Shown in pieces: positions 7,566 to 15,128 of a stretch of DNA of 17,991 nt (positions within the stretch are counted from its first letter, which is position 1; each line of letters opens with the position of its first letter). Source of the stretch: Nitrospina sp. GTDB taxonomy: Bacteria; Nitrospinota; Nitrospinia; Nitrospinales; Nitrospinaceae. The translations under genes and the position numbers were made by a program. The stretch spans positions 1 to 17,991 of the forward strand of contig SMVT01000036.1 of assembly GCA_004357365.1 (NCBI GenBank). The letters are read 5' to 3'. Under the pieces are notes generated by a model. The model was not told the origin of the DNA. It did not search any database and saw only the letters and a program-made list of their open reading frames with translations.

Positions 7566-8642
7566 TTAGTGTTCCAGTTCGGTAATCGCAACCGACAACG
7601 CCGCCTGCACCGGTTTTAAATCTTCCCGGCGAAGGCAGGCCTGGCGGACGGTTTCGAGCGCCGGTGCGATATAGGGCAGATAACGATCGTTGTTTTTGAC
7701 GCGGCTTTGATAGGCAAAGGTGCCGGCCGCCTTCAGGCTTCTTTGTACGGACATCCAATCGAATACGCGCAGGAATTCGTCGCGGTCGATGGCTTGATGG
7801 TCCAACGCCTGTTTCTGTTCGATGAATGCGTCCGCCAATTCCCAGACCAGTGCGTCGGGAAGCAGCCGATAGGAGTCGCGCAGCAGGGAGGCCAGGTCGT
7901 ATTGGCTCGGTCCCATGCGCGCGTCCTGAAAATCCAGAAGCACGAGTGCGTCCTTGTGGACCATCAGGTTTCGGCTATGATAATCCCGGTGAGCGAAGCA
8001 GGGCGTCTGCCCGGCGAGCGTTTCGCACAGGGCGATCAACGGTTGCCGGATGGCCTGCCGGGCGGTTTCGCTCAAAGGGTTTTGCCGGACGCCTTCGATA
8101 AAATGCTCCAGCATGAAATCCATTTCCCACATCAATTTGTCCACGTCGAACTTCAGGTGATACGCCGGGCAGTGCGAACCGATGGTTCGCGTGGCTGCGG
8201 TCTGCATGACCGCGAGCAGGTGTACGGCTTTGAGGTACCATTGTTTTAAGGTTGCCGGGTCTGCCGATTGAAGATGCGCTTCCAGGGTCGTGTCTCCGCA
8301 GTCCTGCAACCACAGAAGTCCGCGCTGGGAATCGAAATGGAACAGCTCCGGCACCGGCAGATCGATCCCCTGCAGAAATTTTAAAATGCGGATGAAATCG
8401 GTTTCCCCGCTCGCGTTGGGGTGTTCCAGTTGCATGAGGATCAAAGTCCGCGGTTCGGGAGAACCCTCCGGATAGGCCAGCGACAGGCGGTAGTACTGGC
8501 GCGTCGAGGCGTCACCCGGCAGGGGTGAAAACGCGACATGCGCCACCGCCCGGCCCAGCACTTTTTGCGCCGCGTTCGCCAGGACCTGCGCGTCGAACCG
8601 GGGTTTCACCAAGGGTTCCCTCAAGAGAATGTTTTTGGGCAT
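7566..8642 (-). CDS. AmgK-like aminoglycoside-phosphotransferase-fold sugar kinase
   Basis: A 358-residue cytoplasmic kinase of the APH/choline-kinase fold. It carries the nucleotide-contact segment GDASTRQYYRL near residues 43-53, the catalytic loop HRDYHSRNL (H218, D220 and N225 in the chosen numbering), and the metal-binding DFQDARMGP (from 237) followed by YDLASLLRDSY. This set is characteristic of AmgK, which phosphorylates MurNAc/GlcNAc at the anomeric position in peptidoglycan recycling; the related annotation is simply phosphotransferase. The nucleotidyltransferase MurU, its usual neighbour, is not adjacent, so the substrate remains inferred. The ATG at 8642 is preferred over a TTG at 8654 because CGGAA precedes it. 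It heads an operon with lptG and a Ppx/GppA gene, which hints at an envelope-maintenance role. Confidence 0.83.
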   Translation of the reverse strand: MPKNILLREPLVKPRFDAQVLANAAQKVLGRAVAHVAFSPLPGDASTRQYYRLSLAYPEGSPEPRTLILMQLEHPNASGETDFIRILKFLQGIDLPVPELFHFDSQRGLLWLQDCGDTTLEAHLQSADPATLKQWYLKAVHLLAVMQTAATRTIGSHCPAYHLKFDVDKLMWEMDFMLEHFIEGVRQNPLSETARQAIRQPLIALCETLAGQTPCFAHRDYHSRNLMVHKDALVLLDFQDARMGPSQYDLASLLRDSYRLLPDALVWELADAFIEQKQALDHQAIDRDEFLRVFDWMSVQRSLKAAGTFAYQSRVKNNDRYLPYIAPALETVRQACLRREDLKPVQAALSVAITELEH

Positions 8643-8719
8643 GAATTCCGGCAATTTAGAAAGTTTGAGGATATCAAATCAAATCATCGAAACAGGCTAT
8701 CGATCTCTTTATAAATTAT

Positions 8720-8749
8720 AGTATACTACCGCCTCACCTCCGGGGGCAA
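8720..8749 (-). promoter_or_regulatory. Candidate promoter for the kinase-lptG-ppx operon
   Basis: On the minus strand TTGCCC (8744-8749) is 18 nt from TATACT (8720-8725), which is embedded in an AT-rich stretch also containing TATAAT. The -35 is weak. A start near 8713 would leave a leader of about 70 nt before the ATG at 8642. Confidence 0.4.
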
Positions 8750-8907
8750 ACCCCGTCTGTTCGGTTGTTGGAGGTGAATTTTTGCGTTTGATCGAGTTTT
8801 TTTTGGAGTTCGAAAATCTGTTTTTCTGCAAAAATCAAACCGTTTACGGCTTTGGAACATCCCAATCCAGACCTGTATGCGGGTGATTCGTAATTCGGAG
8901 GAGGAGT

Positions 8908-9234
8908 ATGCCAAAACCTACACATCATATACTTGTATGCACCAACCAGCGGCCCCCCGGACACCCCCGAGGGTCCTGCGGCGAACACGCGGCGAACGAG
9001 GTGTTTGAAAAACTCAGCATGGGCATCGAGGAGAAAATGCTGTTCGGCAAAGCGCTGATCACAACCGCGGGTTGTATGGGCCCCTGTTCGATGGGTCCCG
9101 TCGTCGTGGTTTATCCGGAAGGCGTCTGGTACACCAAGGTCAAGCCGGAAGATGTGGAAGAAATTCTGGAATCCCATATCATCGGCGGCAAAAAAGTGGA
9201 CCGGCTGGAACTCCCCGAAGAAATGTGGGGATAG
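8908..9234 (+). CDS. Thioredoxin-like [2Fe-2S] ferredoxin
   Basis: A 108-residue soluble protein with four cysteines in the pattern expected of the thioredoxin-fold [2Fe-2S] ferredoxins (Shethna/Aquifex Fd type, related to the NuoE cluster domain): C11, C24, then C56 and C60 in TTAGCMGPCSMGP. Surrounding features such as ILVCTNQRPPGHPRGSC and VVVVYPEGVWY, followed by VKPEDVEEILESH, fit the family, and the length is normal. The ATG follows a very strong ribosome-binding site, GGAGGAGG, near 8898-8905. The gene stands alone between a divergent operon and a convergent one. A hairpin at 9264-9298 ends it. Its redox partner cannot be told from context. No signal peptide is visible, so it should act in the cytoplasm. 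Confidence 0.93.
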   Translation: MPKPTHHILVCTNQRPPGHPRGSCGEHAANEVFEKLSMGIEEKMLFGKALITTAGCMGPCSMGPVVVVYPEGVWYTKVKPEDVEEILESHIIGGKKVDRLELPEEMWG

Positions 9235-9263
9235 TTTTCGGATCAACCCTCTAATAATTAAAT

Positions 9264-9298
9264 GGGGTCATCTTATCCGGGGGGATAAGGATGGCCCC
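9264..9298. terminator. Hairpin terminator between ferredoxin gene and engB
   Basis: A long stem pairs GGGGTCATCTTATCC with GGATAAGGATGGCCCC (one G-T wobble and one bulged G) around a GGGG loop. It lies midway between the convergent stops at 9234 and 9316. The plus-strand tail is only GTTTGG. The minus-strand tail (ATTTAATTATT) is more T-rich, so it may work better for engB. Confidence 0.72.
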
Positions 9299-9315
9299 GT
9301 TTGGATTGGGCCTGG

Positions 9316-9909
9316 TCACGGATGATCCGCCATCCGTTGCAACAGCAGTTTCCACAATTCCTTGCGGCCTTTCTGGTTTTTACTGGAATAGGCCACCAGT
9401 TCCTTGTCCGCGCCTTCCAGAAACGCCGCTCGAATCTGTTTGAGTTGTTTGCTTTGTTCCGCCTGGGACAGTTTATCGGTTTTCGTGGCCACCAGTATGG
9501 TGTCCACCTGGTATTGCTCCAGCCATTCCTGCATGTGCAGATCCAGATCGGTCGGCTTTCTCCGGATGTCGAGGATCAGCACCACCGTGCGCAGATTGTC
9601 CCGCTTCAACAGATACTGTTCCACCAGATCCTGCCATTTTTTCTGGACCGATTTGGGAACTTTGGCGAACCCGTACCCGGGGAGATCGGCGAACACCAGT
9701 TCGTGGTTTACGTCGAAAAAATTGATCATCTGGGTTTTTCCGGGAGTGCCGCTAATCTTGACCAGTTTTTTACGGTTGAGCAGGGAATTGATGAGCGACG
9801 ACTTGCCGACGTTGGAGCGTCCGACGAACGCGACCTCCGGCAGAGACGCGCGGGGGTACTGCTCCGCCGAAACGGCGCTGATCATGAATTCGGCGGAAAC
9901 GATCTTCAC
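9316..9909 (-). CDS. engB: Ribosome-biogenesis GTPase EngB (YihA/YsxC)
   Basis: EngB is a small, usually essential P-loop GTPase acting in assembly of the large ribosomal subunit in the cytoplasm. The 197-residue protein has the full TRAFAC-type motif set: G1 GRSNVGKSS (30-38), a switch I region with GTPGKTQ (54-60), G3 DLPGYG (75-80), G4 TKTD (142-145), and a G5-like SSKNQKG near 175. The GTG start at 9909 gives MKIVSAEFMISAVSAEQYP, which matches the N-terminus of B. subtilis YsxC well and supports this start over the internal ATG at 9885. The start codon overlaps the stop of the upstream DUF1015 gene as GTGA, so the two are probably translationally coupled. Confidence 0.96.
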   Translation of the reverse strand: MKIVSAEFMISAVSAEQYPRASLPEVAFVGRSNVGKSSLINSLLNRKKLVKISGTPGKTQMINFFDVNHELVFADLPGYGFAKVPKSVQKKWQDLVEQYLLKRDNLRTVVLILDIRRKPTDLDLHMQEWLEQYQVDTILVATKTDKLSQAEQSKQLKQIRAAFLEGADKELVAYSSKNQKGRKELWKLLLQRMADHP

Positions 9910-11198
9910 GGCCTGAACCGGTTGATCACCAGGCCGGAAAGCAGTTTCGGGTAAAAGTAAGTGGCCTTCTGTGGCAGGCGGATGCCCTTTTCGGCCAACT
10001 CGCGGACCTGGTCCATGCGCGTAGCGTTCATGAAGATCACTAGGTCGAACGTGCCCGCATCCATGTTCTCCATCGCTTCCGCCGTGCGGACGTTGTAGGT
10101 GATGTACTGCTGATGGTCCGGGTTGCGCGTGTCGATCCCCAACAGTTCTCGTAATACCAGGGTATGCAATTGGTACACATCCAGAACTTTCAGTTCGTTG
10201 GCGTCGTCCTCCATAAAAGGAACCACATTTTCAATATTCTTGAGTTTCAAAAGCAGGGCCTCGCCCTGGCCCAGGTACGCGACAAAGGCGACCCGGTCGC
10301 TTCCGGCTTGTTCGAGCCGGGTGGTGAGTTGATCGGCGGACTGACTTTTGGGCAGGGGTTCCACCTCAAAATAGGGTTGCAGTTGCTGGATGCATTGGTC
10401 GCGCGTAAAAGGTTCCGGGCATTTCAATTGACGGTGGATCGGATAGATCGCCAGTGACTGCGCGTCCAGGTTGGTGAGAAACATCATGACATGCGCCGAA
10501 TCGGGAACCTCCGCGCCGTGTTCCTGGTGATAGGCCAGCGAGGTTTCGTAACGGTGATGACCGTCCGCGATGTACACTTTCTTGCCCTTAAAGCTCTCCG
10601 TTAAAAACCGGATCGAATCAGCATCGTCCATTTTCCACATGCGGTGGATAACCGAGTCCTCGTCGATTTCCGTCAGCGGCGGTTGTTGGATGATTTTCGC
10701 GAGTGTGCCGTCGATGGCTCCCTCCGTATCCGAAAACAGACTGAACACCGGGCTGAGGTTGGCCCGGCAGGCGCGGATCAATTGCGCGCGGTCCTTCTTC
10801 GCCTTGGCGAGAGTGAACTCGTGCGGGCAGATGTTGCCTTCGCTGAAATCCTCCAGTTTCACCCGCGCGAAAAATCCGATGCGGTTGTTGGTCTTTTCAT
10901 TGAACGTGTATTCCTGGCTGTAGACGTAAAACGACGGTTCCGCGTCTTCCTTTAAAATGCCCTGCGCCTGCCAATCCGCAAAATCTTTGGCCGACCGCGT
11001 GTAACGGCTGTTGGCTTCGTTGTCGTCCTGGTATTGCTTGCCGAGTATCAACCGCACCACGTTGTACGGGTTGCGCGCGTACAATTCCTCCTGCATGTCC
11101 GGGCGGATGACATCATACGGCGGCGCGATCAACTCGGAGAGCGGGCCGGCTTGTTCTTCGTTATAACGCAGGCCGTTGAACGGCACAATGTCTACCAT
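9906..11198 (-). CDS. DUF1015 family protein
   Basis: A 430-residue cytoplasmic protein of the widespread DUF1015 family. Diagnostic segments include the N-terminal VPFNGLRYN, APPYDVI (25-31), NPYNVVRLILGK, and the conserved ICPHEFTLAKAKKDRAQLIRA region near 123-143. ADGHHRYETS lies at about 211-220. The DGHHR element resembles the DGHxR motif of the ParB/sulfiredoxin/SerK fold, which in some relatives binds nucleotide or phosphorylates free serine; whether this family is enzymatic is not established. Its length is normal. It is the first gene of a two-gene unit and overlaps engB by four bases (GTGA). Transcription probably starts from the promoter at 11312-11340, with a leader of about 107 nt. 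Confidence 0.93.
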   Translation of the reverse strand: MVDIVPFNGLRYNEEQAGPLSELIAPPYDVIRPDMQEELYARNPYNVVRLILGKQYQDDNEANSRYTRSAKDFADWQAQGILKEDAEPSFYVYSQEYTFNEKTNNRIGFFARVKLEDFSEGNICPHEFTLAKAKKDRAQLIRACRANLSPVFSLFSDTEGAIDGTLAKIIQQPPLTEIDEDSVIHRMWKMDDADSIRFLTESFKGKKVYIADGHHRYETSLAYHQEHGAEVPDSAHVMMFLTNLDAQSLAIYPIHRQLKCPEPFTRDQCIQQLQPYFEVEPLPKSQSADQLTTRLEQAGSDRVAFVAYLGQGEALLLKLKNIENVVPFMEDDANELKVLDVYQLHTLVLRELLGIDTRNPDHQQYITYNVRTAEAMENMDAGTFDLVIFMNATRMDQVRELAEKGIRLPQKATYFYPKLLSGLVINRFRP

Positions 11199-11311
11199 GA
11201 TCGCTACCTATCGTTTTGAAATGTTCTGATGGATTAAAAATCAGGACACCTGCAGAACGGGAGATTGCCGGGGTGCGCACAGGGGGCGTTCCTGAAAATC
11301 ATCGGGGGCTC

Positions 11312-11340
11312 ACTATACTATCTTTGAGGTTGGTTGACAA
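11312..11340 (-). promoter_or_regulatory. Sigma-70-type promoter of the DUF1015-engB unit
   Basis: On the minus strand TTGTCA (11335-11340) and TATAGT (11312-11317) are separated by exactly 17 nt; each hexamer has one mismatch to consensus. Transcription would start near 11305. The -35 lies only 7 nt past the stop of the last cytochrome gene, so the two units have separate promoters, and no strong terminator is visible between them. Confidence 0.75.
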
Positions 11341-11347
11341 TCCAGGG

Positions 11348-11794
11348 TTACAGGGCTTCGCACCGGCACAATTCGCGGATGTAACTGACCAGGGAATGAA
11401 TGGTGTCCTTGTCCAGCGTGTATTCCCAGCTGGGCATGCAGGGCGCCCGCCCCACCGCCAACCCGCCTTTCTGAATGGCGGTGAACAGATATTCGTCGCT
11501 CCGGGTTTCCAGATAGTCCGCCTTGGTGTGGTCGCGCGGCGGAACCGTCAGATAGGGAGCGTTGATGCCATTGCCGTGCCCCTCGGTGCCGTGGCATTGC
11601 GCGCAATAAAACTGATAGGTCTGGCGGGTCTGTGCCGTGACCGGATGTGCGCGGGATCCGTGGGCCGCCGCCGGTGCTGTGGGAGCGGATTCCGCGGGCG
11701 GCGCGGCGGGTTTTTCTTCGGCCGGGTCCGGGCCGCACCCGGCGGGCAGAGCCCACAGAATCAGTCCCGCAATTATCAAGAAGGCGCGGTTCAT
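11348..11794 (-). CDS. Mono-haem cytochrome c lipoprotein
   Basis: A 148-residue exported class I cytochrome c. The signal peptide ends in ALPAGC20, a lipobox-like site that predicts a membrane lipid anchor. An Ala/Pro/Glu-rich tether (about 21-55) then leads to the haem domain. The haem motif is CAQCH (64-68), followed by GTEGHGNGINAPYL, and the likely distal ligand is M120 in CMPSW. The C-terminal helix HSLVSYIREL is typical of the family. Three further cysteines (C119, C143 and C145, the last two as CRC near the end) are unusual and could form a disulphide. Its ATG overlaps the di-haem cytochrome stop as ATGA. As the only lipid-anchored member of the operon, it is a plausible membrane-side relay for the larger cytochromes; direction of electron flow is not known. 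Confidence 0.92.
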   Translation of the reverse strand: MNRAFLIIAGLILWALPAGCGPDPAEEKPAAPPAESAPTAPAAAHGSRAHPVTAQTRQTYQFYCAQCHGTEGHGNGINAPYLTVPPRDHTKADYLETRSDEYLFTAIQKGGLAVGRAPCMPSWEYTLDKDTIHSLVSYIRELCRCEAL

Positions 11795-12471
11795 TGGCCT
11801 GGATCGTCCTTTGTGTGGGACATAATGTACTGGGTCAGCTGTTTAAGAGTTTCCTCGTCAAAACGGTACAGCGGCATTCTCCCCTGCGTGGCAAAGGCCT
11901 TCGGGTTTTTCAGCCATTGATACACCCACTCCGGCCGCAGGCGGTTTCCCGCGTCGAGCAGCGAAGGACCCGACACCCCGCCCCGCGGCAGGCCGGCCAG
12001 GTTGTAACTCTGGTGACAGGCGATGCAACTGTAGTCCCGCTCGAACAGTATTTTCACCCGCACCCGAGCGCCCTTGGAAAGAGCCGGCAGGTTCAACGGC
12101 GGGGACTCTTTCAGCGTTTTCAGGGACATCAGATAATCCGTCATCTGTCGCGTTTCCTGGGAATTCAAAACGGGATGCGGTTCGGTGCGCCGTTGTCCTT
12201 TTAAAAAGCCCGGATCCCTCGTATGCCCTGCCGGCCGGATCGCCTCCGGATGTTGTAAAAAATTCTCCAGCCATTTCTTCTGGAACTTGTCGCCGGCGAA
12301 AAACAGATCCGGTCCGTACTGTTCCTTCTCTGCCGGACCGCTGGCAAACCGGTGGCAGGTATCGCACTGCTTTTCCTTCACCAGTGCTGGGGCGGCCATG
12401 GCTCCGGCGGACCCGGTGACGGCGATCACCAGAAACACCCCGGTCAGAAAAAAATGTTTAGGGTTGTTCAT
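11791..12471 (-). CDS. Di-haem cytochrome c
   Basis: A 226-residue periplasmic cytochrome with a Sec signal peptide (cleavage near AMA-AP, about residue 27). Two tandem class I domains are seen: CDTCH at 36-40 and CIACH at 149-153. Each is followed by a related segment, GPDLFFAGDKFQKKWLENFL and GPSLLDAGNRLRPEWVYQWL, which shows an internal duplication. The second domain has the expected Met ligand (M189 in QGRMP). The first domain has no Met there; His (H83 or H99) occupies the region, suggesting bis-His ligation and a lower potential. The gene begins 14 nt inside the end of the 10-haem gene, with AAGGGAG as ribosome-binding site, and ends in an ATGA overlap with the lipoprotein cytochrome. 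This arrangement makes co-expression near certain. Confidence 0.92.
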   Translation of the reverse strand: MNNPKHFFLTGVFLVIAVTGSAGAMAAPALVKEKQCDTCHRFASGPAEKEQYGPDLFFAGDKFQKKWLENFLQHPEAIRPAGHTRDPGFLKGQRRTEPHPVLNSQETRQMTDYLMSLKTLKESPPLNLPALSKGARVRVKILFERDYSCIACHQSYNLAGLPRGGVSGPSLLDAGNRLRPEWVYQWLKNPKAFATQGRMPLYRFDEETLKQLTQYIMSHTKDDPGQ

Positions 12472-15121
12472 TATCCAATACTCCCTTTTCCGGAAGCGGC
12501 GGGGGCGTTGGTGCGGGGTAGCCGGGGATCAGGTCGATAAAAAAATTGGGAGTCGCATTGTCCTGATCCAGCTGAGGCGGTGCCGGAAAGGTTTCGGGCT
12601 CCTCCTGGGGTGCGGGGATATGCGGCTCCTCAACCGCCGCTTCAATCTCCGGCGCCGGTTCGGGTTTTGGAGTTTCGAAAAATCGATGCTGGTCCAGATC
12701 GTAATAGAGGAGCGTTTCTTCTTCCGTCGGCGCGCCGAACTGTTCTTCGTTCAACTTATGTTTTAAATCGTAAGGGAAATCGTCCCGGATCAACAGCCGT
12801 GACAGGCCGCCCCGTCTCAGGTCCAGATAGCGGTAGGCGCGGTACCGGTCCGACTTCTTGAGCAGGGCATTGATCTCCTTGGATTTCATGAACCGCAGTT
12901 TTCCCTTGGGCAGGGGATTCTGAAGATTCCAGCCGTTAAGCGACACCATCTGTTTGATCTGAAATTGCGGCAGGACACGGTTGGACCGTTTCAAGGCATT
13001 CAGAAACTGTTTTCCATCCTCCACTTGCTTCAACGCCGGATCACCGAGGCCCGCCGCCAGGGGGCTGGCGTGACAGCTTTCGCAGGGGCGGGTGGTGGAC
13101 CGGATGGTGTGGGGCGTGTGCGGGGCCATCACCCACCCAGGCCGTCCGCGCAGGGTCATGGGGACCCGGGCCCTCTGGATCTGCCGGCCATCCGCACCGG
13201 AAAGGGTGGTCAAGAAATACTGATAACGCGGTTTCATGATCGTGTAACGGTTGCGCTGGTTTTTTCCCAGAATCATGCTGCTCCAGCCCGTTTCGGTAAA
13301 GACATGGCTCCAGATGCCTTTCACCCAGCTTCCCTTGGGCCCTTTGGCGGTGGGGATGGCCGAGTTCCAGTTCAGCATTCCCTCGAGGGGGGTGCGCGCT
13401 CCCGATCCCCACAACTGTTGCTGCAGGGTGGGGTCGGCGAAGGACCAGTCCTGCCATTGCGGCTTGTTGACGGCCTCCTCCCGGATGACATGCATGCCCC
13501 ATTCGCTGGCCGACCAGCGGGCGTGACAGGCGGAGCATTCGGTGTTTTTCATGTGGCCCAGAATCTGATGCGCGTACGGGCGCGGTTTCATGTCATGCAA
13601 CAGCGGAATCTCGTGTTCCTTGCCGGTGACCTTGGAATACAGCACCCACTTGTCATCGACTTGCAAAATATGCGGCATGGCGCGGCCCTCGGAGTCCATC
13701 ATGACCGTATCCCCCATTTTGATTTTGGTCATCAGGTTGGGATTGAGCTGGTTTTTCCTGATCAATTCTTCCGCCCGCGGATCGATTTCAACCAGCATGA
13801 TGCCTTTCGGAGTCCGGCTATTGGTGCCGTGGCAGGTTTCGCAACGCACCCGGACCGCGTCGTGCATCGTTTTGTTCTGATGTGAATCCGCCTTGATCTC
13901 CTCCTGCCCGTGGCAGTCAATGCAATGCATGCCCTTTTCGCGATGAATGTCGGGCAGGAGAAACTCGTGGTCGCGGCCATACAGAACGGGCTGATCCTCT
14001 TCCACTTGGGCTTGGGCGGTTTTGGGCCGGGCGGCTTTGCCGAACAGGCCTTCGAATTCGTTGCCGACGCCGTTGTTGTTGTGGCAATGCTCGCACTGCA
14101 CGCTGGGAATCGCCACGGTGAATTTATGAAGGAGCGGATAACCCCGGCGGTTGTTCAGCGAATTGGCGGCGACGCTCCGGTTGAACCGGTTGCGCAAATA
14201 TTTCGGATCCCTTCGTTGCACTTCCTGAATGGCGCGGTCGCGGGTGAGGGAGGTGCCCTCGTTGGTGTACACCATGTGGCAGGAGGCGCAACCGGTTCCG
14301 CGGTAATCCCCCGCGCGGTGAGGCGAGGCCGACTGCACATGACAGCGCAGGCATTTCTTCTGCAGAAAATCGTCCACCGGTTTGCCCGCGCTCACATACT
14401 GCCAGGGCTCGACAGGCGGCGGCTTCCCGCCTTTTTTCCTTTTTTTGCTTTTGGGTTGTTTGAGCGGGCGTTCGCCCCAGGCCTCCCGGGTGATCTCAAT
14501 AATCCCCCGTGCGGTGGTCATCAGCGAATTCTTCACCTTGCGGACCTGCTCTTCATGGCATTTGCCGCAATATTTTTGTGCGTATTTCAAATCGGAAGGA
14601 TTGGACACCATTCCCTTATGCGCCTGGGCCACGGTTTTCCCCCTCAGGTTTCCGCTATGACATTTGATGCAGGAGAATGGATGGTTCCGGCTGATTTTCT
14701 CGATCCCGCGGTGACAGCGCAGGCATCCGCCTTCCTTGTTGACCAGTTCGATGCGGCCGTAAACGTCTTTGAGAACGAAATTGGAATTTTTGTAATAGCG
14801 GTCGATAAAACCCTGGGTGTCGCTGTAGGTGTTGAACCGCAGGCCGTCCACCGTCGTCCCCGGCGTCAGCGCCTGTTTGGGATCCGGGCCGTCCCTTTTG
14901 AGAAAAAAGAACGGGTCCCGGAAATCGGATGCATCGATGGTGGATTTTTCTGCCTGCGGCGGAATGTCCACCATCTCCTTTTCAAAGACGCCGGGGGCTT
15001 GGTCTTCAAAAGGCGCGGTCTCGAAACCTTCCTGCGCCCTCAGTTGCGGGATGGCCCAGGCCAGCACGGCGCCGGCCAACAGAATACAGGCCGTTGGGGT
15101 GTGTGAGCGGAAATTTATCAT
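12458..15121 (-). CDS. Deca-haem cytochrome c, paralogue of the upstream 12-haem cytochrome
   Basis: An 887-residue exported multihaem cytochrome. The signal peptide ends about LRAQ (residue 30). Ten CXXCH motifs begin at residues 133, 151, 185, 257, 278, 343, 400, 427, 529 and 680. The order and spacing of motifs, and flanking text such as CLRCHRGIEKISRNHP, TGCASCHMVY, MHCIDCHG, RCETCHG and CESCHASPLAAGLG, match the neighbouring gene, so the two are paralogues. Features of its own are a haem-free N-terminal stretch (31-130), a lysine-rich loop between haems 3 and 4 (221-232), a 150-residue haem-free segment between haems 9 and 10, and a Pro/Glu-rich tail (about 817-880). No C-terminal membrane helix is seen, so it should be soluble in the periplasm or exported to the surface. 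It starts 7 nt after the 12-haem gene. Function is inferred as electron transfer; I recognise no named family. Confidence 0.93.
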   Translation of the reverse strand: MINFRSHTPTACILLAGAVLAWAIPQLRAQEGFETAPFEDQAPGVFEKEMVDIPPQAEKSTIDASDFRDPFFFLKRDGPDPKQALTPGTTVDGLRFNTYSDTQGFIDRYYKNSNFVLKDVYGRIELVNKEGGCLRCHRGIEKISRNHPFSCIKCHSGNLRGKTVAQAHKGMVSNPSDLKYAQKYCGKCHEEQVRKVKNSLMTTARGIIEITREAWGERPLKQPKSKKRKKGGKPPPVEPWQYVSAGKPVDDFLQKKCLRCHVQSASPHRAGDYRGTGCASCHMVYTNEGTSLTRDRAIQEVQRRDPKYLRNRFNRSVAANSLNNRRGYPLLHKFTVAIPSVQCEHCHNNNGVGNEFEGLFGKAARPKTAQAQVEEDQPVLYGRDHEFLLPDIHREKGMHCIDCHGQEEIKADSHQNKTMHDAVRVRCETCHGTNSRTPKGIMLVEIDPRAEELIRKNQLNPNLMTKIKMGDTVMMDSEGRAMPHILQVDDKWVLYSKVTGKEHEIPLLHDMKPRPYAHQILGHMKNTECSACHARWSASEWGMHVIREEAVNKPQWQDWSFADPTLQQQLWGSGARTPLEGMLNWNSAIPTAKGPKGSWVKGIWSHVFTETGWSSMILGKNQRNRYTIMKPRYQYFLTTLSGADGRQIQRARVPMTLRGRPGWVMAPHTPHTIRSTTRPCESCHASPLAAGLGDPALKQVEDGKQFLNALKRSNRVLPQFQIKQMVSLNGWNLQNPLPKGKLRFMKSKEINALLKKSDRYRAYRYLDLRRGGLSRLLIRDDFPYDLKHKLNEEQFGAPTEEETLLYYDLDQHRFFETPKPEPAPEIEAAVEEPHIPAPQEEPETFPAPPQLDQDNATPNFFIDLIPGYPAPTPPPLPEKGVLDNEQP

Positions 15122-15128
15122 CGGCGTG

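Noticed and set aside
13910..15106. A 398-residue open frame antisense to the 10-haem cytochrome gene
   Set aside because: Long antisense frames are expected in GC-rich DNA. The opposite strand has ten in-register haem motifs and a signal peptide; this one has neither motifs nor a ribosome-binding site.
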